Below, piece by piece: positions 18,957 to 27,900 of a DNA stretch of 64,000 bases. The notes below the pieces were generated by a model. The model was not told the origin of the DNA. It did not search any database and was given only the letters and a program-made list of their open reading frames with translations. Origin of the DNA: an uncultured Planctomycetaceae bacterium. GTDB taxonomy: Bacteria; Planctomycetota; Planctomycetia; Planctomycetales; Planctomycetaceae. Made by a program: the position numbers and the translations under genes. The stretch is from contig CALSLT010000029.1 in NCBI GenBank assembly GCA_943787265.1, forward strand, positions 124,001-188,000. Reading direction: 5' to 3'. Position 1 is the stretch's first letter; each line of letters opens with the position of its first letter.

Positions 18957-19565
18957 CTAGAGCTTTCGGACAACGCCAACAACAACCCCAATAACCATCA
19001 CGTTGGGCGAGTGCACTGCCTTCCGACTAGAAGTCAAAGGCTCAAGACGCACGCCTTTGGCGTCGGTAAAATACCGGCGGATCGTGGCATCACGACCGTT
19101 GACGAGTGCTAGCACACTGTCTCCATCGCGACAGGTTTCCTGCTTGCGAACGACGACAAAATCGCCGTTTTCGATTCCATCCTTTGCAAAGGAATCGTCG
19201 CCAATCTTCACACAAGCGTGATCGCCAGTGCCGAAGACGTCCATGAAGTCAACGACTTCGCCCTCTTTCGCAGCCTTCAACGGACTCCCTGACGAAACCT
19301 GCCCCAACATAGCAATGCTGGTCGCCCGGTGAGGCTTGTCTGCAAGCTGAATTGCTCGCGACATGTGAGACTCTCGCAAAATGAGTCCCTTCTTCTCGAG
19401 TGCCTTCAGATGGCACATCACTCCATTTGGAGATCGAATTCCGAACTCGTTTCCAATCTCTCGAACCGTCGGGCCATACCCACGATTCAAAATCTTGTCC
19501 TTCAGAAACTCAAAAATGTCCCGCTGACGCGGCGTCAACGTCGCTAACTTCGTACTCTCACTCAT
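18957..19565 (-). CDS. lexA: LexA-like repressor with altered cleavage residues
   Basis: This is a 202-residue protein of LexA length and order. The winged helix-turn-helix spans residues 8-70, including 'LTPRQRDIFEFLKD' and 'GYGPTVREIGNEFGI'. The S24-type self-cleavage domain follows from about 84. LexA represses SOS genes and cuts itself at Ala-Gly when RecA filaments form. The nucleophile Ser125 is present ('GDDSFAKDGIENGDF'). The residue at the catalytic Lys position is Arg163 ('ATIRRYF' against the usual ATVKR), and the scissile bond reads Ser92-Gly93 instead of Ala-Gly. Self-cleavage may therefore be slow. I use ATG 19565, with GAGGG seven bases upstream; an earlier frame start at 19628 is unsupported. 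Confidence 0.9.
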   Translation of the reverse strand: MSESTKLATLTPRQRDIFEFLKDKILNRGYGPTVREIGNEFGIRSPNGVMCHLKALEKKGLILRESHMSRAIQLADKPHRATSIAMLGQVSSGSPLKAAKEGEVVDFMDVFGTGDHACVKIGDDSFAKDGIENGDFVVVRKQETCRDGDSVLALVNGRDATIRRYFTDAKGVRLEPLTSSRKAVHSPNVMVIGVVVGVVRKL

Positions 19566-19618
19566 AGCAATGCCCTCGCTTGAGAAACCGAAAACCTTTG
19601 GCATCACCAACCGAGAGT

Positions 19619-19629
19619 GTTGATTCAAC
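19619..19629. promoter_or_regulatory. Candidate LexA operator: GTTGA-T-TCAAC palindrome
   Basis: A perfect 11-base inverted repeat lies 54 bases upstream of the lexA start. The same ten bases recur at 19702. LexA normally represses its own gene through such a site, but the operator of this group is not known to me, so this is inference. Confidence 0.35.
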
Positions 19630-19701
19630 GACTGCCCTACGGTCGCCGTTCCACGTGAGTGGAAAACTCATCACTCGCACAATGGCGATACCAAAATACA
19701 G

Positions 19702-19711
19702 GTTGATTCAA
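19702..19711. promoter_or_regulatory. Second copy of the GTTGATTCAA element upstream of lexA
   Basis: Ten bases identical to the palindrome at 19619, lying 83 bases further upstream. The last base of the palindrome differs (G for C). Possible second operator half or autoregulatory site. Confidence 0.3.
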
Positions 19712-19874
19712 GCGAGGGTACAGAACACCACGCGATGGTTCAAGTGTCAACGTACAACACATCGCCGATAAACCATGCCACAGAGGGAACTTACGTCCCC
19801 AGCAACCTCGCGTTCGGCACGTATCACGAAACACGATGAGTTGTAAATCGAGATTACAAGAGTACTGACAGAGA

Positions 19875-20870
19875 TCAACGTCTGATCAAAGCAGTTCGTG
19901 ACTGCGAGGCAAGCCAGTCGCACGCTGGCATTGGCAGTCCCTCATGACCGCCATCGAAGATCACCACCCGAGCCAAACCGGCCGAATGCTCGAACCTAAT
20001 GTCCCGCCCATACGCCTTCCAATCTGAATTCGAAGTGGAGGCTGCGTTGCTTACTTCTTTTCGATTCAGAAGGTGGGCGATATCTGCGTCTGAAATCACA
20101 GTCGCCTTACCAGCTCTCGCCACAGCGTTGAACGCGTTTAGAGAATGAGAAATCGGAACGGAGCCTGTGTACCCGTCGTTGATCCCCGCACAGATCTGCA
20201 ATGGCAAATTAACCGCACGTTGCATGTGATGAATCGGTGAACGGTCCTTGTAGTCAGCATCAATGGTGTCGCTACCGCCTGGAGCCCCTCCGAACGATGA
20301 AAGAATCATGCGCGCATATCGCTGAGGTTTGCCATCTTTCACGTGAAACTCGTACCAGGCCGGCAAGTCACTGATCCCGACCCATGCTGACACGGCCGAG
20401 AATCGATCCGGGTGATGCCCTGCCATCAGCATGGCCATGTGCCCGCCACCGGACGTTCCTGCCAGGTAGATCCGTTTGGGATCCACCTTGAACTCCTTCG
20501 TCGCAAAGTCGACAGCGTCCAGAATGTCCTGCCGAGCCCATTTCGAACCACAGGCCTTGGGGGTCTGATTTACGCCTCGGAAGTTTGGATGAACGTAAAT
20601 CCAACCTCGCTTAACAGCTTGAGCGTGCCACTTGGAATTATCCTGCCGGTAGTCACCGCTCCACGAATGCAAAAACACAAACAGTGGCGTTGATTCTTGA
20701 CGAGCCTTTTCCGATGCCCAATACAAAACCGGTTGAGGCTCTTTATCGAGAGAACTAACCAGTTCGACCTTTGTCAGTTTCGGCAGCTCTTGGGTTGCCT
20801 TCGACTGAGCCGACACGGCAACCGGAATAAAAAGCACTACGGTAGTTGCGAGTGACCTTAGAAAAAGCAT
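19875..20870 (-). CDS. Secreted alpha/beta hydrolase, esterase/peptidase S9-like
   Basis: This 331-residue protein begins with a signal peptide (hydrophobic residues 4-19, likely cut after 'VSAQ'). The alpha/beta-hydrolase core has 'LFVFLHSWSGDYRQ' for the oxyanion region, nucleophile Ser in 'YLAGTSGGGHMAML', and a late His in 'VIFDGGHEGLPMP'. The likely acid is an Asp near 'ICAGINDGYTGS'. It resembles poly-3-hydroxybutyrate depolymerase/prolyl-oligopeptidase-type secreted esterases. It follows the ExbB-like gene after 54 bases on the same strand and may be the last gene of that operon. The substrate cannot be inferred. Confidence 0.85.
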   Translation of the reverse strand: MLFLRSLATTVVLFIPVAVSAQSKATQELPKLTKVELVSSLDKEPQPVLYWASEKARQESTPLFVFLHSWSGDYRQDNSKWHAQAVKRGWIYVHPNFRGVNQTPKACGSKWARQDILDAVDFATKEFKVDPKRIYLAGTSGGGHMAMLMAGHHPDRFSAVSAWVGISDLPAWYEFHVKDGKPQRYARMILSSFGGAPGGSDTIDADYKDRSPIHHMQRAVNLPLQICAGINDGYTGSVPISHSLNAFNAVARAGKATVISDADIAHLLNRKEVSNAASTSNSDWKAYGRDIRFEHSAGLARVVIFDGGHEGLPMPACDWLASQSRTALIRR

Positions 20871-20924
20871 ACGACGAGCCCCTGAAACGTACGGTCGGAA
20901 GAAAGACGAACCCGTCCAGCAATT

Positions 20925-21863
20925 CTATGAAGATGCGGACTGTTCGGTGCTCCGTTGCAAAGCAAGCTGCAGCGTCACCGACTCGATCAAGTCAGTCGCC
21001 GACTCTTCAACCTCAAGAACGAAGCGATTGATCACGCTCGAGAAATAGTTGAAGGCCATGAAGGCAGGAATCCCAATGATCAACCCGAAGGCCGTGGTCA
21101 ATAGCGCCACACTGATTCCGCCAGCCGCTGCTTCAACGATATTGGTCTCGCCCATCCGTGCGACGATTTCTTCAAAGGATGTCACCATACCTGCAACTGT
21201 TCCGAGAAATCCCAGCATCGGAGCGACACTGGAAACCGTCGCCAGCACTGGCAAATGCTTCTCCAGGGCCGCGACGACATGGACTCCATAATCGTCCATT
21301 GCCTTAACGACCTGCTCCTCAATTTTTGCAGGGTCATAATTAAGACGACGAAGCACGAGAAACTTGCGAAGCCCTGCTGAGAGAATCGCAGGCACTGGCC
21401 CCTGCGATCTATCGCAAAGCTGCATGGCCTCTTCGATGCGATCTTCACGAAGCATTTGCTGCACGTCAGCTCGGATCGAGCCCGAATCTGTCGTTAGCAG
21501 CTTGAGGCTTCGATACCGTTCGATGATCACGCCGGATGCAAGAATCCCAAGAAACAGGATCGGCCACATGAATAAGCCGCCCTTCCGAAGAAACCCGATC
21601 GCCCCTGACTGTGAGATCTCGTCGAGCTTATCAATCAGCCCAGGTTCCACATTTGAGACACTTTCATCGTCCTCGGCCAAGGCCGTCGAATCTGCTGTTT
21701 GATCCGCATCGCCGCCAGCGCCATCTAAAGATTCACCAGTCGTGTCCGAGCTGGCATCACTGGCTTGCTCAGCATTCTCAGTCACAGGATTTGACTCTAA
21801 GGCTGGAGCCACTGCTTCAGGAGTCTGACCAATCAGTAACGCAAGATAAACGATCGTAGACAT
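20925..21863 (-). CDS. MotA/TolQ/ExbB-family proton channel protein
   Basis: These inner-membrane channels use proton flow to drive envelope work through an ExbD/TolR partner. The 312-residue protein has a hydrophobic N-terminus (3-12), then about 75 acidic Ser/Asp/Ala-rich residues. The conserved core has helices at about 96-115, 204-228 and 249-272. The family signature 'APMLGFLGTVAGMVTSF' lies in helix two, and the cytoplasmic domain sits between helices one and two. The acidic periplasmic extension is longer than in Escherichia coli ExbB. No exbD/tolR gene is adjacent. Upstream, 76 bases away, is the giant TPR gene, which suggests it powers that assembly. Confidence 0.92.
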   Translation of the reverse strand: MSTIVYLALLIGQTPEAVAPALESNPVTENAEQASDASSDTTGESLDGAGGDADQTADSTALAEDDESVSNVEPGLIDKLDEISQSGAIGFLRKGGLFMWPILFLGILASGVIIERYRSLKLLTTDSGSIRADVQQMLREDRIEEAMQLCDRSQGPVPAILSAGLRKFLVLRRLNYDPAKIEEQVVKAMDDYGVHVVAALEKHLPVLATVSSVAPMLGFLGTVAGMVTSFEEIVARMGETNIVEAAAGGISVALLTTAFGLIIGIPAFMAFNYFSSVINRFVLEVEESATDLIESVTLQLALQRSTEQSASS

Positions 21864-21939
21864 AAGTAACTCAAAGCAGGCGGATCAGGATGGCACAGTC
21901 AGTAGATCAACAGAATAAGTATCGCAGGTTAATGGCAAA

Positions 21940-24900
21940 TCAGTTGTCGTTTTCGACGGCGTTGGCTTCCACCTCGAACTGCCGCAGCATTTCAGGAAGC
22001 GCCAAACGCCCACGTGCGTACTTGGCTGCGTCACTCGCCGGGAAGTCCCAACGACAACGGTTATAGCGTCGGAATGCTTCCCGATCATTGTTAGCCATGC
22101 GGAAACTCTCACCCGACCAAAACAGGCTATCAGCTGCCAATTCGTCATCGGGGAACGTCTTGGCGAACAGGTCGAATGAATCACCGGCCGTCCCGAATTC
22201 TTCAGCCTTGTAGAAACACTGTCCAACCCGAAACGCCATTCGAGATGCGAACTGATGACCTTCGAACTTCTCAAGAAACTTCTTTCCAACCTGAGCAGCA
22301 ATCGGAAACTCTTCGTTCTTATAGAAGTGGTCGCTGATCCGAATCATGACGTTGGCGATCAGCGGACTTCGCGGATACGTCGCCGCGAGAGTCACGTAAG
22401 CTTCCAAAGCTTCGTCAAAATCGCCCGACTCTTCATAGGTTTGAGCAAGCTTGTACTGAGCGTCTGCCGCCAACGGATGCTCGGGAAACTGCGAAACAAT
22501 CTGCTCGTAAGCTGACGTCGCTTCGTCAGTATCTCCAAGCTCCTGAGCAAACTGTCCGAGCAGATAGAGAATCCGTGGCTGATATTTTGGATCCGGGAAA
22601 TCCTCAATAACTTCTCGAAGCACTCGTCGCCCGGCAGCAAGATCGATTGTCTCTTCATCTTTGCGACCAAGATTCTTGTGACTCTTGAAGAGTTCGAAGT
22701 AACTCTCCGCGACGTGGAACTTGGTTTCCACGGCAAGCGTTTCGTTGTTGAATGTCTTGCTGAACGCAGAGATCAATCCGTCTGTCCCAATGACGACGGG
22801 CAATTGCGTGTTGCGTTCGAGTTGCCCTTCTTCGGTACTGGCAGTCGGATCGAGATAGGTCACCGTGATCGTGTCACCGAAGTAGCACTCGATGACTGGC
22901 TCAGCCATTTCGATGTTGCCAGCTTTGGGTGCTTCGTTGGATTTAAGCGTCAACGAACCATTGAAAACTCCACTGTGTGCGAGAGTTTCAACAAGTTCGA
23001 ATTCTTCTTTCTCACCAAATTCAGTCGCGACCTGAACCTTAATTCTGTCGCGTTCGTCCGACGAATCCTGGTCCGCGTCAGTGACCATCAGGAACAGCTT
23101 CTCCCCAACATGCAGGCGATCAACCGGCTCGTCATAGTTTCGGTCCAGCGAGGCCAATTCACCATTCGAAATCAGACGCCCCAATGCAGAAGGATCGTCA
23201 GTAACTCCCTTAGGTTTTCGCTCGTCCTCATACGCTGCCGTGATCCTGTCTTTCCCCGAAAGATTCAGAACTGCCACGACAAGTCCATCATCAAACGCGG
23301 ATGTCTCGCCTTCCTCATCATCGCCTTCAAGCTTGCCACCACCGATGAGGTTTCGCGGCATTTCCGCCGTCACGGGAACGATGACCGGGCTGCTCTTCGA
23401 ACCAAGCTGCATCGCAATCTGCCCAATAAACCGACCTTCTTCCAACGCGTAATCTTCGGCTTCTTCCCGAGGAATATTCAGAAACGCCGACGAGACAACA
23501 CAACGAACGTCGACCGTCGCTCCGTCGCTTGTGGTGACTTTGGCAATAACTTCGCTTCGGCTGTCACGGGCTGCGTCCGGATCGATAACTTCAATCGAGA
23601 GTGGAGCCTCAAAAGCAACATTCGTCACTTCAGTTTCAGCGTCCGGAGCCTGGTAAACGAATCGCGGAGGTCGTGCTGAACCTTCCCGAAGCGGAATCAC
23701 GCGAGATTCCAGAATTCGCACTCGAGCCTCAGTCGCCAGATTCACATAAACGACAGATTCCCGCGGTACAGAATGTCCAGGAAACGTGTTCTGCTCGTCG
23801 AGGTATCGAATATTGACCCGGTCGCCGGCTTTCACGACGAGATGATCGCCCTCCGCCTTGGCAGCCGTGTCGACTTCCTTCGTAAACACGCCAGAGTTCT
23901 CTTCCGTTTCCGTCGCCGTCAGCGTGACAGGTTCTCCGTCGTTGACAGAAACCTGGAACTGCAGCTTATCGCGCGTGACGCTCTGGTCACGGTCGTAGTC
24001 CGTAATCTCAACCACAAGCCGATCGCCCGGATCAACACGCTTGAGCCGTTTTCTAACTTCGTCGACAGAACCATTTCGATCACGCACGAAGTCATACGCG
24101 ATCGGAGCGACGGTACCGTTGAAGTAAGTTGCCTGAAGCTCGCCAGCGATCAATCGACTGCCGCCAGAATTCGCCTGCGTGACTTCGTCGGTGTAAGTTG
24201 CTCGGACAACGTCGCCACCTGCGATCTCCAACTGATCATTATCAGACAGAGCCAGCACGTCCGTTTCCGTGGGGATGTACGGTTTCGAAACGTCGTCACC
24301 CGATACCTCAACATGGTTCACCGCTACGGCTTCGCCGAGGTATTCATTGATCACAAATCTTGTGAACCGAACATTGATCGGGTCAAAGCGAAACTCCCAT
24401 GCCTTATCTGAAAGGATAACTCGCGAACCATCAGCCGGTCGCAGTTCGACACCGCGAAGGGCCATCGTTCCGCCACGCTGTATGTCCAACGGTTTAATAG
24501 CCAGCTTCGCCTTTCCGGCTTCATTGACGACGACTGTTCCAAACCGATCCTGACGATACGTCGTCCAATTTCCGGTGTTAGGGACCGTTGAAGAAAAGCC
24601 CTGATCACCGAATTCGACCCGAAACTGCGACCCGCCGCCTGAGTGCGAATAGTCCAGCCAGACGTCGTAGACACCAGGAGTCGTCTTCTCAATCTCCCAG
24701 AATGCGACGTCGGCAAGGTCAGTCCAGTAACCGATACTTTTGACGTTGCTCTGTTCGGTAATGCCGAACTTCTCCGAAGTCTTCTCGAATTGAACCGACT
24801 CCAGATCCAGTTTCACGGCAGCGACTTCTGCCTTCGAATCACTCTGTGAGTCATCACCGCCCGACGATTCGCCAGCCGCAACAATCGACTCGTTTGCGCC

Positions 24901-27900
24901 AGAGAGATCAAAATCGCCCGACAGGAACGGACTGAGCACAACGCGCTGCCGGTTAAGATCAGCTCTTGCTCGCAGAGCGGACAATTCATTCGTGTTGGTG
25001 TACGACGCCGAAAAGATCGTCAGGTCGTGTGTCCCTGCTTCGAGCCAAACGTCGGTTGTCCTGTTTCCCGCTCCCGGGTCCATCTCAAGACGATCGTTGA
25101 CGGCGAGCGCGGTGCGGTAGCCTCGAACGGCAAATCGCACGGCTCCAGCCTTTGGCTGAACGAACTTTCCAAACCAGACCACGCTGTAGTATTTCGAGCG
25201 GCCTTCTTCGTCGTCAGGTCTCTGCCAGATCAGTTGCCCGTCGGCGACTTCTCCCTGTGCCAGCGGTTCGCGTTGAGCCAGACTCAGAATCTGCTGCCAG
25301 GAGGTGAAGCGACTTCCATTCTCTTTGTAAACGCGATACTGCATCGCGCCGTACTCGGCTTCTCCAACTCGAGACGCGACCGGAATCTGAGGATGAGCCG
25401 CGACTCGATACCAGAACTCTCCGTCATAACTAGCCTGAAGTTCGCCTCGTACCGGCTTGTTTTCGTCGGCACTCGGAGTGTGAATTCTCACCCGAGAAAC
25501 CTTCTGTAAATCCTTCATATCGACGGTCAGTAACTTCGGAGTCGCACCGTCTGGCTCGCTCAACCAGAACGTTTCTGCCGACTTGTCGATCGCCATCAGC
25601 GGGCTGTGGTCAATGGCCGTGTCAGATGCCAGTGCTCCGGCCGGAAGCTCGCCAGATTTCGCGGTCCCTTCGAACACCCCGGAGTGCGGTTCCGTTTCCG
25701 TCAGTATCACCTGAACCTGGTCACCCGAATCAGCAACCAGCTTTGCGACAACCGAATCCTGAGCATCGGAAAGGTCGCGGTCTCCGTCTTTAACGCGCAG
25801 ATAGATCGGATTTCCTGGTTTAATCTGATTCGCTGGACGTTGTTGAGACTGGCGTTCGTCGCCAAGTTCTCGTTCGCGTGCTTCGCGTTCAAGCCGGTCG
25901 CTGAATGACTCTTCTGCTTCGTCAATGATCTTGCTCGACGCCACTTCGAAGCGAGCGTCCGAGGCTATTCGAATTTCAACATCAGACAGCGGAACACTTT
26001 TGAATTCTGACTTAAATTCATCGGGATAGTCCGACCGAATTTCATCGTTGCCTGTTAGCTGCAGAACCTTGTCACCCTTATTGACTGGACCAAGTTCAGT
26101 GTCGATGTCCGTGCGGAACAAGCCTTTCCCGGCGCCGCCACTCGTCAGGTAAACGAGTTCTTCGTCTCCGCCAGGAATCGTCCGGACGATCACAGGAATC
26201 CGGTTGTGACCTCGGCTGATTCCCAAATCGCTGTCCTGAACGACGATCGACAAAGGCATTCCTGGAGCGTGCAGCCGCTTACTGACTCGGCCAAGACGCC
26301 CGACGGTCATCAGCAATTGAAGCTGATCCATGTAACGTTCTTCGTCGCCGTAGACTTCAGACAGGTTGAAGAGTGCTTTGTTAGCAAGCTCGATGTTCGG
26401 AACTCGCTCCAGCACGGTGCGAAAGATATCGCGAGCTTCATCGTTGTCACCACGACGGTGTGCGAGCATTCCTCGCAGGAACTCAGCCCGGACAATGATC
26501 TCCGTGTCCTGACTTCCAGCCAGTTTCTCGAACACTTTCTCTGCCTGGTCATAAACTTTCTGAGCCATGAAAGTCTCGCCAATGCCGAATTCTGCTTCGA
26601 CCGCGGATGCCGTTTCGGAATAGCGATTAATGACGGTCTGATACTCGCTGCGAGCCACGTCGTAACGCTTCGCACCGTAGTAATTCTTCGCCAGCAGAAA
26701 CTGCATCTGTGCCTTCAGATCCGCTTCAACGGTCTTTGACTCACTGTTCTTGATGATCCAACTTCGGACGATGTCTTCGACCTTGTTGTGATTCTCTTCC
26801 CCTCCGGCCGCCATCAGGCTGTCACAAACAAACGTCGTCAGATCGACGGGAACTTCCTCGCGGTGCTCATCGAACAAAGCGGCGTTCGCAACATAAGTCT
26901 CCATCGCCAGGCGTTCATCGCCTAACCGTAAATACAAAGCTGCCTGCAACAACGGAGCGATCGGCGAATTCTCATCGATCGTCAGTCCGACGGTCCCCAG
27001 ACGCGTGTAACACTGTCCGACCATTGCCCGACCGGCCTGCTTCCGTGCGTCGGTTGCGCTGGTGATATTTTCGAGCATCCCCGTCAGCAGCGTCGCTCCC
27101 ACCGCGTAGTCATTCCGAAGGACCGCCTGCTGAGCAAATGGCATCAGATAATCCCACCGGGTGGAATCAGGATGAACCGTCCGAGTCGTACGCTGCCAGG
27201 CAAGATGCCGTTCCATCAGCGACCGAGTACCAGGCTCTTCAGCTTCCAACAGAACAAGCTGCCCCTGCGAGGAGGGCCAGTCGTATTCCACATCGCGAAT
27301 GACCGTTGCAACTTTCAAAATGGCCGTCTGCGGATTGTCTTCATCAGCGGTCAGTCGATAATCCTGATGACTCGTGCGGAAATAGTTCAGCATGTAGTGG
27401 AGGCTGTAGATGTCCATGTCCCAACCGCGGAACGGACGATTCAACCTGCGAGCCTGAGTTTCCTTGAGCGTCTTCGCGAAACCATCAATGTCGCCCGAAC
27501 GAAGCTGAGCATCGGCCAGCCATCCCGCATATCGACCGTGGTAATCCGTATCGAGTGCAAATAGTTTCTTAGCCAGGACACTCTTTTCCTGCGGCGTCTC
27601 CATCCGTTGGAGAAGACGCAAGGCAGATTCGCGAGCCTCGTAATGACTGGCTCCGGCATCAACGACCGACTTCCAGAGTGCAACTGCTTCGTCTTCCAGT
27701 TCACGCCGCTGGAGCGAATCGCCGAGAGTCGTCCAGTATTGAAAATCGGGGCGAAACTTCGCGTGAGTTTTTTTCGCGTATTCAACGGCTTTTCGAACAA
27801 GGTCTGCGTCTTCGTTCTTGTCCGCGGCAATCGCGATTCGCCGCCAGACATCCGGATAACTTCGCTCCGGCTCGAAAGACAGCATCAACCGTGCCGCCTC

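Noticed and set aside
18957..19628. Longer lexA start at 19628
   Set aside because: It adds 21 residues with no family match; the ATG at 19565 has a strong ribosome site and gives the normal 202-residue length.
22678..23679. Long plus-strand frame of 333 codons inside the giant gene
   Set aside because: It lies antisense to the intact giant gene, has atypical residue composition and no protein pattern. Codon bias on the minus strand explains its openness.
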